From NCBI GenBank assembly GCA_963855995.1, contig OY979716.1, positions 89,243,042-89,307,041 of the forward strand: a stretch of DNA of 64,000 nucleotides. Direction: 5' to 3'. The notes beneath the pieces were generated by a model. It had not been told where the DNA came from, searched no databases, and saw nothing but the letters and a program-made list of their open reading frames with translations. This document shows, in pieces, positions 9,496-24,009 of the stretch. The DNA is from Muricea muricata (Eukaryota > Cnidaria > Anthozoa > Malacalcyonacea > Plexauridae). Both the position numbers and the translations under genes were made by a program. Positions within the stretch are counted from its first letter, which is position 1. Each line of letters begins with the position of its first letter.

Positions 9496-11914
9496 TATTT
9501 ATTTTGGTGAAAAGTTATAATATATGTGACAAAAGAAACGTCAATAAATACACGTATATTAGTGAGAATATACTGTAGTTAATTATTGAAATAATGAAAT
9601 TGACACAAGAATTCATAATCTTGAAATTTTCCACAACAACAAATATTCTCATATATAGCTGTAGCTATCACATGTACACGCAGTAGAGCGGTGTGGTGAA
9701 TTTCGTATACTAGTTTTTCTAAATTTGAATATCAAATGGAAATCGAAGACCAGATGGCGCTGTTTTCAGTTCTTCTCGCAAATCCCGCAAGATGAACAAG
9801 TGGATATCCTGTCATACCCGCGTTGCTTTGCAGAGTTTATTCTTCACTGAATATTTGAATGTCTATACATACGCTTATCGTACATGCATGCGTTTTAGCG
9901 GGGAATGCATTATACATGCAATTAGCATATTAATCAGTGTTCATAATGACCGGCAACGTAAACGGGTCACCATTTAAAACTCTCAAAATTACACATCTGA
10001 GTTCTCTTCTACAAGGTTTGTTGACTAATATACTTAAACATTGATAAGTTATTCACCAAATTCTGGAATTTTAAATGGTTTGAAGTTTGCATACGCTGAA
10101 TAAGCGGCGGATCACCACTGTGATCCGAGGAAATATGAAATAATACATTATTATGTAATATATTTTTTTTTGTTTGAACGGGTCACCATTGCACAATCGG
10201 CTCGTATTATGTTAGTTTCTAAAAAATTATGGAAGCGTCTACTTTACCATGGTACTACGGTACAAACCTCAGATCTTATGTATTTAATGTGCGGCCAATG
10301 TACTCTCTTCAGTTGTTTTGGCACTTGTATTAAACGGTGACCCGTTGTGGTGATGCGTTAATTTAAATTAATTATTCAGAACTGTCTAACTGACACCACT
10401 GACACAGTGACAGAGGTGGTATACACAGTGCATTGCATGTTCATGTTTCACAAATACTTATTAAGTATATAATTGTTAATTTAGTTGTTAATCGGCCTTT
10501 TAGACCGCTTTGGTTTGTTCGTCAAATACGCGCAGTCATATGAGTATAGATGAATATAATTATTTTTTAAGCAGTCCGTTTAACAGTCAGTTCATATTAT
10601 ATTGTACGCGTTTTATTGTCAACATATACATTGTCGATATAATTATATACAACGTGAAAGTACTTGGCTGTTTGATAGTTCTAATGTCTTAAACGCTGTC
10701 CTTTCCTCTTAATGATTTCTTCAACGCGATTTGGCATTGAGGCAATTGTGTTATTTGCTACTTCTATGGGTGAAGATTGAATTGTAGAGATAACTCTATA
10801 TTTAATTTCTTCGCATGTTTCCTTCGTGGTTTACGATCGTATAGCTTGCTTACGCAATGCGTCTGAAACTAGTTTAATATTCTCAATGTGGTTTAGGTCG
10901 GGACTTCTCGGAGGTATTTTTAGAAGCTCACAGTTTGCCCGATCCATTGCTGCACAAGCCATTGCTGAATTCTGACTTGTATCTCCGTCTTGTAACCATA
11001 ATCGCATTTGCCTTTATCTGCAACGGCAAACATGCTTTCAAAGTTCTCGTCCGAATAAAATTGGAAAAGCAACGGCCATCTAACTTGTCATAAGCTAATT
11101 TGCATATGGCCACGCCCTTGTCATAACTTAGAGCTACCATCAGCTTTACCACTCGACCACCACTCTCAGTTTTTTGACCCTTCGCGGTACATCCTGGTGT
11201 TAGTCCTTCGCTTCTCTTGTCCCATACCCTGGCTTTGGGTGCAAAGGCTTGATCCAAGGGATTTCTCTTATACGCAAATCCCGTTCCGTCGAGGTAAAAC
11301 ACAATATCTTGAGTCCATACGTCGTGAGAATATTCTTTTTGCATTCTCCCTGTCAAAAATCTCCTCTTTTTCATGTCAGCTTTTGTTAACAGACCTTTTT
11401 TCCGAGCTTGTAGATAGTAATAGCCCTCTTTATTTAGGAAACGTTAAATTGTAATCTTTGAAATGTACATGTGTTGATATACGCAAGTGGGGTCATTATC
11501 AGGCGTTCTGGATTAAACGCCTTCAGCGTCATAACTTCCTACACCTACGGTACTTGTGCAGATTTATTGTTGAAATACAATCCCTTGCAAAATAAAACGT
11601 GCCATCCGGATTTTGTAAGGTTTATCCCCCTTCCCCCCATGCAATGTTGCGATTTGAAGTTGAAATTAAAAAGGAAGGCCTGAAACGGTGCTAACAATCA
11701 CTAAACAACATTGAGAAGGGTGCGGGAGCATGAAGTGTCTCGTTTATTTTGCATACGATTGTCTAAAATAGGGACGTTTGGAATGCACACTTGGCGCATC
11801 TTAATTGTGTAAGATGCAAGTGTAAATTAAAAGTAATAAAACGAGTAAATTTTATTGAGAATCATTCCAAAATGTGAACACACATGGTTTGAAGAGTAAC
11901 ACCTATGTATTTTA
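9496..11914 (+). repeat. Repeat unit 5
   Basis: Full length with the majority allele at every variable site I tracked. Confidence 0.97.
10681..11512 (-). pseudogene. Tc1/mariner-type transposase relic, unit 5
   Basis: Same lesions, Lys allele. Catalytic codons at 11288, 10987, 10882. Confidence 0.88.
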
Positions 11915-14333
11915 TATTTATTTTGGTGAAAAGTTATAATATATGTGACAAAAGAAACGTCAATAAATACACGTATATTAGTGAGAATATACTGTAGTTA
12001 ATTATTGAAATAATGAAATTGACACAAGAATTCATAATCTTGAAATTTTCCACAACAACAAATATTCTCATATATAGCTGTAGCTATCACATGTACACGC
12101 AGTAGAGCGGTGTGGTGAATTTCGTATACTAGTTTTTCTAAATTTGAATATCAAATGGAAATCGAAGACCAGATGGCGCTGTTTTCAGTTCTTCTCGCAA
12201 ATCCCGCAAGATGAACAAGTGGATATCCTGTCATACCCGCGTTGCTTTGCAGAGTTTATTCTTCACTGAATATTTGAATGTCTATACATACGCTTATCGT
12301 ACATGCATGCGTTTTAGCGGGGAATGCATTATACATGCAATTAGCATATTAATCAGTGTTCATAATGACCGGCAACGTAAACGGGTCACCATTTAAAACT
12401 CTCAAAATTACACATCTGAGTTCTCTTCTACAAGGTTTGTTGACTAATATACTTAAACATTGATAAGTTATTCACCAAATTTTGGAATTTTAAATGGTTT
12501 GAAGTTTGCATACGCTGAATAAGCGGCGGATCACCACTGTGATCCGAGGAAATATGAAATAATACATTATTATGTAATATATTTTTTTTTGTTTGAACGG
12601 GTCACCATTGCACAATCGGCTCGTATTATGTTAGTTTCTAAAAAATTATGGAAGCGTCTACTTTACCATGGTACTACGGTACAAACCTCAGATCTTATGT
12701 ATTTAATGTGCGGCCAATGTACTCTCTTCAGTTGTTTTGGCACTTGTATTAAACGGTGACCCGTTGTGGTGATGCGTTAATTTAAATTAATTATTCAGAA
12801 CTGTCTAACTGACACCACTGACACAGTGACAGAGGTGGTATACACAGTGCATTGCATGTTCATGTTTCACAAATACTTATTAAGTATATAATTGTTAATT
12901 TAGTTGTTAATCGGCCTTTTAGACCGCTTTGGTTTGTTCGTCAAATACGCGCAGTCATATGAGTATAGATGAATATAATTATTTTTTAAGCAGTCCGTTT
13001 AACAGTCAGTTCATATTATATTGTACGCGTTTTATTGTCAACATATACATTGTCGATATAATTATATACAACGTGAAAGTACTTGGCTGTTTGATAGTTC
13101 TAATGTCTTAAACGCTGTCCTTTCCTCTTAATGATTTCTTCAACGCGATTTGGCATTGAGGCAATTGTGTTATTTGCTACTTCTATGGGTGAAGATTGAA
13201 TTGTAGAGATAACTCTATATTTAATTTCTTCGCATGTTTCCTTCGTGGTTTACGATCGTATAGCTTGCTTACGCAATGCGTCTGAAACTAGTTTAATATT
13301 CTCAATGTGGTTTAGGTCGGGACTTCTCGGAGGTATTTTTAGAAGCTCACAGTTTGCCCGATCCATTGCTGCACAAGCCATTGCTGAATTCTGACTTGTA
13401 TCTCCGTCTTGTAACCATAATCGCATTTGCCTTTATCTGCAACGGCAAACATGCTTTCAAAGTTCTCGTCCGAATAAAATTGGAAAAGCAACGGCCATCT
13501 AACTTGTCATAAGCTAATTTGCATATGGCCACGCCCTTGTCATAACTTAGAGCTACCATCAGCTTTACCACTCGACCACCACTCTCAGTTTTTTGACCCT
13601 TCGCGGTACATCCTGGTGTTAGTCCTTCGCTTCTCTTGTCCCATACCCTGGCTTTGGGTGCAAAGGCTTGATCCAAGGGATTTCTCTTATACGCAAATCC
13701 CGTTCCGTCGAGGTAAAACACAATATCTTGAGTCCATACGTCGTGAGAATATTCTTTTTGCATTCTCCCTGTCAAAAATCTCCTCTTTTTCATGTCAGCT
13801 TTTGTTAACAGACCTTTTTTCCGAGCTTGTAGATAGTAATAGCCCTCTTTATTTAGGAAACGTTAAATTGTAATCTTTGAAATGTACATGTGTTGATATA
13901 CGCAAGTGGGGTCATTATCAGGCGTTCTGGATTAAACGCCTTCAGCGTCATAACTTCCTACACCTACGGTACTTGTGCAGATTTATTGTTGAAATACAAT
14001 CCCTTGCAAAATAAAACGTGCCATCCGGATTTTGTAAGGTTTATCCCCCTTCCCCCCATGCAATGTTGCGATTTGAAGTTGAAATTAAAAAGGAAGGCCT
14101 GAAACGGTGCTAACAATCACTAAACAACATTGAGAAGGGTGCGGGAGCATGAAGTGTCTCGTTTATTTTGCATACGATTGTCTAAAATAGGGACGTTTGG
14201 AATGCACACTTGGCGCATCTTAATTGTGTAAGATGCAAGTGTAAATTAAAAGTAATAAAACGAGTAAATTTTATTGAGAATCATTCCAAAATGTGAACAC
14301 ACATGGTTTGAAGAGTAACACCTATGTATTTTA
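11915..14333 (+). repeat. Repeat unit 6
   Basis: Full length. T at 12482 (offset 568), shared with unit 4 two units upstream, but without unit 4's deletion. Confidence 0.97.
13100..13931 (-). pseudogene. Tc1/mariner-type transposase relic, unit 6
   Basis: Same lesions, Lys allele. Catalytic codons at 13707, 13406, 13301. Confidence 0.88.
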
Positions 14334-16752
14334 TATTTATTTTGGTGAAAAGTTATAATATATGTGACAAAAGAAACGTCAATAAATACACGTATATTAG
14401 TGAGAATATACTGTAGTTAATTATTGAAATAATGAAATTGACACAAGAATTCATAATCTTGAAATTTTCCACAACAACAAATATTCTCATATATAGCTGT
14501 AGCTATCACATGTACACGCAGTAGAGCGGTGTGGTGAATTTCGTATACTAGTTTTTCTAAATTTGAATATCAAATGGAAATCGAAGACCAGATGGCGCTG
14601 TTTTCAGTTCTTCTCGCAAATCCCGCAAGATGAACAAGTGGATATCCTGTCATACCCGCGTTGCTTTGCAGAGTTTATTCTTCACTGAATATTTGAATGT
14701 CTATACATACGCTTATCGTACATGCATGCGTTTTAGCGGGGAATGCATTATACATGCAATTAGCATATTAATCAGTGTTCATAATGACCGGCAACGTAAA
14801 CGGGTCACCATTTAAAACTCTCAAAATTACACATCTGAGTTCTCTTCTACAAGGTTTGTTGACTAATATACTTAAACATTGATAAGTTATTCACCAAATT
14901 CTGGAATTTTAAATGGTTTGAAGTTTGCATACGCTGAATAAGCGGCGGATCACCACTGTGATCCGAGGAAATATGAAATAATACATTATTATGTAATATA
15001 TTTTTTTTTGTTTGAACGGGTCACCATTGCACAATCGGCTCGTATTATGTTAGTTTCTAAAAAATTATGGAAGCGTCTACTTTACCATGGTACTACGGTA
15101 CAAACCTCAGATCTTATGTATTTAATGTGCGGCCAATGTACTCTCTTCAGTTGTTTTGGCACTTGTATTAAACGGTGACCCGTTGTGGTGATGCGTTAAT
15201 TTAAATTAATTATTCAGAACTGTCTAACTGACACCACTGACACAGTGACAGAGGTGGTATACACAGTGCATTGCATGTTCATGTTTCACAAATACTTATT
15301 AAGTATATAATTGTTAATTTAGTTGTTAATCGGCCTTTTAGACCGCTTTGGTTTGTTCGTCAAATACGCGCAGTCATATGAGTATAGATGAATATAATTA
15401 TTTTTTAAGCAGTCCGTTTAACAGTCAGTTCATATTATATTGTACGCGTTTTATTGTCAACATATACATTGTCGATATAATTATATACAACGTGAAAGTA
15501 CTTGGCTGTTTGATAGTTCTAATGTCTTAAACGCTGTCCTTTCCTCTTAATGATTTCTTCAACGCGATTTGGCATTGAGGCAATTGTGTTATTTGCTACT
15601 TCTATGGGTGAAGATTGAATTGTAGAGATAACTCTATATTTAATTTCTTCGCATGTTTCCTTCGTGGTTTACGATCGTATAGCTTGCTTACGCAATGCGT
15701 CTGAAACTAGTTTAATATTCTCAATGTGGTTTAGGTCGGGACTTCTCGGAGGTATTTTTAGAAGCTCACAGTTTGCCCGATCCATTGCTGCACAAGCCAT
15801 TGCTGAATTCTGACTTGTATCTCCGTCTTGTAACCATAATCGCATTTGCCTTTATCTGCAACGGCAAACATGCTTTCAAAGTTCTCGTCCGAATAAAATT
15901 GGAAAAGCAACGGCCATCTAACTTGTCATAAGCTAATTTGCATATGGCCACGCCCTTGTCATAACTTAGAGCTACCATCAGCTTTACCACTCGACCACCA
16001 CTCTCAGTTTTTTGACCCTTCGCGGTACATCCTGGTGTTAGTCCTTCGCTTCTCTTGTCCCATACCCTGGCTTTGGGTGCAAAGGCTTGATCCAAGGGAT
16101 TTCTCTTATACGCAAATCCCGTTCCGTCGAGGTAAAACACAATATCTTGAGTCCATACGTCGTGAGAATATTCTTTTTGCATTCTCCCTGTCAAAAATCT
16201 CCTCTTTTTCATGTCAGCTTTTGTTAACAGACCTTTTTTCCGAGCTTGTAGATAGTAATAGCCCTCTTTATTTAGGAAACGTTAAATTGTAATCTTTGAA
16301 ATGTACATGTGTTGATATACGCAAGTGGGGTCATTATCAGGCGTTCTGGATTAAACGCCTTCAGCGTCATAACTTCCTACACCTACGGTACTTGTGCAGA
16401 TTTATTGTTGAAATACAATCCCTTGCAAAATAAAACGTGCCATCCGGATTTTGTAAGGTTTATCCCCCTTCCCCCCATGCAATGTTGCGATTTGAAGTTG
16501 AAATTAAAAAGGAAGGCCTGAAACGGTGCTAACAATCACTAAACAACATTGAGAAGGGTGCGGGAGCATGAAGTGTCTCGTTTATTTTGCATACGATTGT
16601 CTAAAATAGGGACGTTTGGAATGCACACTTGGCGCATCTTAATTGTGTAAGATGCAAGTGTAAATTAAAAGTAATAAAACGAGTAAATTTTATTGAGAAT
16701 CATTCCAAAATGTGAACACACATGGTTTGAAGAGTAACACCTATGTATTTTA
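14334..16752 (+). repeat. Repeat unit 7
   Basis: Full length, majority alleles. Confidence 0.97.
15519..16350 (-). pseudogene. Tc1/mariner-type transposase relic, unit 7
   Basis: Same lesions, Lys allele. Catalytic codons at 16126, 15825, 15720. Confidence 0.88.
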
Positions 16753-19171
16753 TATTTATTTTGGTGAAAAGTTATAATATATGTGACAAAAGAAACGTCA
16801 ATAAATACACGTATATTAGTGAGAATATACTGTAGTTAATTATTGAAATAATGAAATTGACACAAGAATTCATAATCTTGAAATTTTCCACAACAACAAA
16901 TATTCTCATATATAGCTGTAGCTATCACATGTACACGCAGTAGAGCGGTGTGGTGAATTTCGTATACTAGTTTTTCTAAATTTGAATATCAAATGGAAAT
17001 CGAAGACCAGATGGCGCTGTTTTCAGTTCTTCTCGCAAATCCCGCAAGATGAACAAGTGGATATCCTGTCATACCCGCGTTGCTTTGCAGAGTTTATTCT
17101 TCACTGAATATTTGAATGTCTATACATACGCTTATCGTACATGCATGCGTTTTAGCGGGGAATGCATTATACATGCAATTAGCATATTAATCAGTGTTCA
17201 TAATGACCGGCAACGTAAACGGGTCACCATTTAAAACTCTCAAAATTACACATCTGAGTTCTCTTCTACAAGGTTTGTTGACTAATATACTTAAACATTG
17301 ATAAGTTATTCACCAAATTCTGGAATTTTAAATGGTTTGAAGTTTGCATACGCTGAATAAGCGGCGGATCACCACTGTGATCCGAGGAAATATGAAATAA
17401 TACATTATTATGTAATATATTTTTTTTTGTTTGAACGGGTCACCATTGCACAATCGGCTCGTATTATGTTAGTTTCTAAAAAATTATGGAAGCGTCTACT
17501 TTACCATGGTACTACGGTACAAACCTCAGATCTTATGTATTTAATGTGCGGCCAATGTACTCTCTTCAGTTGTTTTGGCACTTGTATTAAACGGTGACCC
17601 GTTGTGGTGATGCGTAAATTTAAATTAATTATTCAGAACTGTCTAACTGACACCACTGACACAGTGACAGAGGTGGTATACACAGTGCATTGCATGTTCA
17701 TGTTTCACAAATACTTATTAAGTATATAATTGTTAATTTAGTTGTTAATCGGCCTTTTAGACCGCTTTGGTTTGTTCGTCAAATACGCGCAGTCATATGA
17801 GTATAGATGAATATAATTATTTTTTAAGCAGTCCGTTTAACAGTCAGTTCATATTATATTGTACGCGTTTTATTGTCAACATATACATTGTCGATATAAT
17901 TATATACAACGTGAAAGTACTTGGCTGTTTGATAGTTCTAATGTCTTAAACGCTGTCCTTTCCTCTTAATGATTTCTTCAACGCGATTTGGCATTGAGGC
18001 AATTGTGTTATTTGCTACTTCTATGGGTGAAGATTGAATTGTAGAGATAACTCTATATTTAATTTCTTCGCATGTTTCCTTCGTGGTTTACGATCGTATA
18101 GCTTGCTTACGCAATGCGTCTGAAACTAGTTTAATATTCTCAATGTGGTTTAGGTCGGGACTTCTCGGAGGTATTTTTAGAAGCTCACAGTTTGCCCGAT
18201 CCATTGCTGCACAAGCCATTGCTGAATTCTGACTTGTATCTCCGTCTTGTAACCATAATCGCATTTGCCTTTATCTGCAACGGCAAACATGCTTTCAAAG
18301 TTCTCGTCCGAATAAAATTGGAAAAGCAACGGCCATCTAACTTGTCATAAGCTAATTTGCATATGGCCACGCCCTTGTCATAACTTAGAGCTACCATCAG
18401 CTTTACCACTCGACCACCACTCTCAGTTTTTTGACCCTTCGCGGTACATCCTGGTGTTAGTCCTTCGCTTCTCTTGTCCCATACCCTGGCTTTGGGTGCA
18501 AAGGCTTGATCCAAGGGATTTCTCTTATACGCAAATCCCGTTCCGTCGAGGTAAAACACAATATCTTGAGTCCATACGTCGTGAGAATATTCTTTTTGCA
18601 TTCTCCCTGTCAAAAATCTCCTCTTTTTCATGTCAGCTTTTGTTAACAGACCTTTTTTCCGAGCTTGTAGATAGTAATAGCCCTCTTTATTTAGGAAACG
18701 TTAAATTGTAATCTTTGAAATGTACATGTGTTGATATACGCAAGTGGGGTCATTATCAGGCGTTCTGGATTAAACGCCTTCAGCGTCATAACTTCCTACA
18801 CCTACGGTACTTGTGCAGATTTATTGTTGAAATACAATCCCTTGCAAAATAAAACGTGCCATCCGGATTTTGTAAGGTTTATCCCCCTTCCCCCCATGCA
18901 ATGTTGCGATTTGAAGTTGAAATTAAAAAGGAAGGCCTGAAACGGTGCTAACAATCACTAAACAACATTGAGAAGGGTGCGGGAGCATGAAGTGTCTCGT
19001 TTATTTTGCATACGATTGTCTAAAATAGGGACGTTTGGAATGCACACTTGGCGCATCTTAATTGTGTAAGATGCAAGTGTAAATTAAAAGTAATAAAACG
19101 AGTAAATTTTATTGAGAATCATTCCAAAATGTGAACACACATGGTTTGAAGAGTAACACCTATGTATTTTA
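16753..19171 (+). repeat. Repeat unit 8
   Basis: Full length. A at 17616 (offset 864), shared only with unit 10; this change interrupts the 14-bp palindrome at offset 863-876. Confidence 0.97.
17938..18769 (-). pseudogene. Tc1/mariner-type transposase relic, unit 8
   Basis: Same lesions, Lys allele. Catalytic codons at 18545, 18244, 18139. Confidence 0.88.
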
Positions 19172-21590
19172 TATTTATTTTGGTGAAAAGTTATAATATA
19201 TGTGACAAAAGAAACGTCAATAAATACACGTATATTAGTGAGAATATACTGTAGTTAATTATTGAAATAATGAAATTGACACAAGAATTCATAATCTTGA
19301 AATTTTCCACAACAACAAATATTCTCATATATAGCTGTAGCTATCACATGTACACGCAGTAGAGCGGTGTGGTGAATTTCGTATACTAGTTTTTCTAAAT
19401 TTGAATATCAAATGGAAATCGAAGACCAGATGGCGCTGTTTTCAGTTCTTCTCGCAAATCCCGCAAGATGAACAAGTGGATATCCTGTCATACCCGCGTT
19501 GCTTTGCAGAGTTTATTCTTCACTGAATATTTGAATGTCTATACATACGCTTATCGTACATGCATGCGTTTTAGCGGGGAATGCATTATACATGCAATTA
19601 GCATATTAATCAGTGTTCATAATGACCGGCAACGTAAACGGGTCACCATTTAAAACTCTCAAAATTACACATCTGAGTTCTCTTCTACAAGGTTTGTTGA
19701 CTAATATACTTAAACATTGATAAGTTATTCACCAAATTCTGGAATTTTAAATGGTTTGAAGTTTGCATACGCTGAATAAGCGGCGGATCACCACTGTGAT
19801 CCGAGGAAATATGAAATAATACATTATTATGTAATATATTTTTTTTTGTTTGAACGGGTCACCATTGCACAATCGGCTCGTATTATGTTAGTTTCTAAAA
19901 AATTATGGAAGCGTCTACTTTACCATGGTACTACGGTACAAACCTCAGATCTTATGTATTTAATGTGCGGCCAATGTACTCTCTTCAGTTGTTTTGGCAC
20001 TTGTATTAAACGGTGACCCGTTGTGGTGATGCGTTAATTTAAATTAATTATTCAGAACTGTCTAACTGACACCACTGACACAGTGACAGAGGTGGTATAC
20101 ACAGTGCATTGCATGTTCATGTTTCACAAATACTTATTAAGTATATAATTGTTAATTTAGTTGTTAATCGGCCTTTTAGACCGCTTTGGTTTGTTCGTCA
20201 AATACGCGCAGTCATATGAGTATAGATGAATATAATTATTTTTTAAGCAGTCCGTTTAACAGTCAGTTCATATTATATTGTACGCGTTTTATTGTCAACA
20301 TATACATTGTCGATATAATTATATACAACGTGAAAGTACTTGGCTGTTTGATAGTTCTAATGTCTTAAACGCTGTCCTTTCCTCTTAATGATTTCTTCAA
20401 CGCGATTTGGCATTGAGGCAATTGTGTTATTTGCTACTTCTATGGGTGAAGATTGAATTGTAGAGATAACTCTATATTTAATTTCTTCGCATGTTTCCTT
20501 CGTGGTTTACGATCGTATAGCTTGCTTACGCAATGCGTCTGAAACTAGTTTAATATTCTCAATGTGGTTTAGGTCGGGACTTCTCGGAGGTATTTTTAGA
20601 AGCTCACAGTTTGCCCGATCCATTGCTGCACAAGCCATTGCTGAATTCTGACTTGTATCTCCGTCTTGTAACCATAATCGCATTTGCCTTTATCTGCAAC
20701 GGCAAACATGCTTTCAAAGTTCTCGTCCGAATAAAATTGGAAAAGCAACGGCCATCTAACTTGTCATAAGCTAATTTGCATATGGCCACGCCCTTGTCAT
20801 AACTTAGAGCTACCATCAGCTTTACCACTCGACCACCACTCTCAGTTCTTTGACCCTTCGCGGTACATCCTGGTGTTAGTCCTTCGCTTCTCTTGTCCCA
20901 TACCCTGGCTTTGGGTGCAAAGGCTTGATCCAAGGGATTTCTCTTATACGCAAATCCCGTTCCGTCGAGGTAAAACACAATATCTTGAGTCCATACGTCG
21001 TGAGAATATTCTTTTTGCATTCTCCCTGTCAAAAATCTCCTCTTTTTCATGTCAGCTTTTGTTAACAGACCTTTTTTCCGAGCTTGTAGATAGTAATAGC
21101 CCTCTTTATTTAGGAAACGTTAAATTGTAATCTTTGAAATGTACATGTGTTGATATACGCAAGTGGGGTCATTATCAGGCGTTCTGGATTAAACGCCTTC
21201 AGCGTCATAACTTCCTACACCTACGGTACTTGTGCAGATTTATTGTTGAAATACAATCCCTTGCAAAATAAAACGTGCCATCCGGATTTTGTAAGGTTTA
21301 TCCCCCTTCCCCCCATGCAATGTTGCGATTTGAAGTTGAAATTAAAAAGGAAGGCCTGAAACGGTGCTAACAATCACTAAACAACATTGAGAAGGGTGCG
21401 GGAGCATGAAGTGTCTCGTTTATTTTGCATACGATTGTCTAAAATAGGGACGTTTGGAATGCACACTTGGCGCATCTTAATTGTGTAAGATGCAAGTGTA
21501 AATTAAAAGTAATAAAACGAGTAAATTTTATTGAGAATCATTCCAAAATGTGAACACACATGGTTTGAAGAGTAACACCTATGTATTTTA
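19172..21590 (+). repeat. Repeat unit 9
   Basis: Full length. Minority C at 20848 (offset 1677), shared with unit 11 two units downstream. Confidence 0.97.
20357..21188 (-). pseudogene. Tc1/mariner-type transposase relic, unit 9
   Basis: Same lesions, Arg allele (C at 20848). Catalytic codons at 20964, 20663, 20558. Confidence 0.88.
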
Positions 21591-24009
21591 TATTTATTTT
21601 GGTGAAAAGTTATAATATATGTGACAAAAGAAACGTCAATAAATACACGTATATTAGTGAGAATATACTGTAGTTAATTATTGAAATAATGAAATTGACA
21701 CAAGAATTCATAATCTTGAAATTTTCCACAACAACAAATATTCTCATATATAGCTGTAGCTATCACATGTACACGCAGTAGAGCGGTGTGGTGAATTTCG
21801 TATACTAGTTTTTCTAAATTTGAATATCAAATGGAAATCGAAGACCAGATGGCGCTGTTTTCAGTTCTTCTCGCAAATCCCGCAAGATGAACAAGTGGAT
21901 ATCCTGTCATACCCGCGTTGCTTTGCAGAGTTTATTCTTCACTGAATATTTGAATGTCTATACATACGCTTATCGTACATGCATGCGTTTTAGCGGGGAA
22001 TGCATTATACATGCAATTAGCATATTAATCAGTGTTCATAATGACCGGCAACGTAAACGGGTCACCATTTAAAACTCTCAAAATTACACATCTGAGTTCT
22101 CTTCTACAAGGTTTGTTGACTAATATACTTAAACATTGATAAGTTATTCACCAAATTCTGGAATTTTAAATGGTTTGAAGTTTGCATACGCTGAATAAGC
22201 GGCGGATCACCACTGTGATCCGAGGAAATATGAAATAATACATTATTATGTAATATATTTTTTTTTGTTTGAACGGGTCACCATTGCACAATCGGCTCGT
22301 ATTATGTTAGTTTCTAAAAAATTATGGAAGCGTCTACTTTACCATGGTACTACGGTACAAACCTCAGATCTTATGTATTTAATGTGCGGCCAATGTACTC
22401 TCTTCAGTTGTTTTGGCACTTGTATTAAACGGTGACCCGTTGTGGTGATGCGTAAATTTAAATTAATTATTCAGAACTGTCTAACTGACACCACTGACAC
22501 AGTGACAGAGGTGGTATACACAGTGCATTGCATGTTCATGTTTCACAAATACTTATTAAGTATATAATTGTTAATTTAGTTGTTAATCGGCCTTTTAGAC
22601 CGCTTTGGTTTGTTCGTCAAATACGCGCAGTCATATGAGTATAGATGAATATAATTATTTTTTAAGCAGTCCGTTTAACAGTCAGTTCATATTATATTGT
22701 ACGCGTTTTATTGTCAACATATACATTGTCGATATAATTATATACAACGTGAAAGTACTTGGCTGTTTGATAGTTCTAATGTCTTAAACGCTGTCCTTTC
22801 CTCTTAATGATTTCTTCAACGCGATTTGGCATTGAGGCAATTGTGTTATTTGCTACTTCTATGGGTGAAGATTGAATTGTAGAGATAACTCTATATTTAA
22901 TTTCTTCGCATGTTTCCTTCGTGGTTTACGATCGTATAGCTTGCTTACGCAATGCGTCTGAAACTAGTTTAATATTCTCAATGTGGTTTAGGTCGGGACT
23001 TCTCGGAGGTATTTTTAGAAGCTCACAGTTTGCCCGATCCATTGCTGCACAAGCCATTGCTGAATTCTGACTTGTATCTCCGTCTTGTAACCATAATCGC
23101 ATTTGCCTTTATCTGCAACGGCAAACATGCTTTCAAAGTTCTCGTCCGAATAAAATTGGAAAAGCAACGGCCATCTAACTTGTCATAAGCTAATTTGCAT
23201 ATGGCCACGCCCTTGTCATAACTTAGAGCTACCATCAGCTTTACCACTCGACCACCACTCTCAGTTTTTTGACCCTTCGCGGTACATCCTGGTGTTAGTC
23301 CTTCGCTTCTCTTGTCCCATACCCTGGCTTTGGGTGCAAAGGCTTGATCCAAGGGATTTCTCTTATACGCAAATCCCGTTCCGTCGAGGTAAAACACAAT
23401 ATCTTGAGTCCATACGTCGTGAGAATATTCTTTTTGCATTCTCCCTGTCAAAAATCTCCTCTTTTTCATGTCAGCTTTTGTTAACAGACCTTTTTTCCGA
23501 GCTTGTAGATAGTAATAGCCCTCTTTATTTAGGAAACGTTAAATTGTAATCTTTGAAATGTACATGTGTTGATATACGCAAGTGGGGTCATTATCAGGCG
23601 TTCTGGATTAAACGCCTTCAGCGTCATAACTTCCTACACCTACGGTACTTGTGCAGATTTATTGTTGAAATACAATCCCTTGCAAAATAAAACGTGCCAT
23701 CCGGATTTTGTAAGGTTTATCCCCCTTCCCCCCATGCAATGTTGCGATTTGAAGTTGAAATTAAAAAGGAAGGCCTGAAACGGTGCTAACAATCACTAAA
23801 CAACATTGAGAAGGGTGCGGGAGCATGAAGTGTCTCGTTTATTTTGCATACGATTGTCTAAAATAGGGACGTTTGGAATGCACACTTGGCGCATCTTAAT
23901 TGTGTAAGATGCAAGTGTAAATTAAAAGTAATAAAACGAGTAAATTTTATTGAGAATCATTCCAAAATGTGAACACACATGGTTTGAAGAGTAACACCTA
24001 TGTATTTTA
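21591..24009 (+). repeat. Repeat unit 10
   Basis: Full length. A at 22454 (offset 864), as in unit 8. Confidence 0.97.
22776..23607 (-). pseudogene. Tc1/mariner-type transposase relic, unit 10
   Basis: Same lesions, Lys allele. Catalytic codons at 23383, 23082, 22977. Confidence 0.88.
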
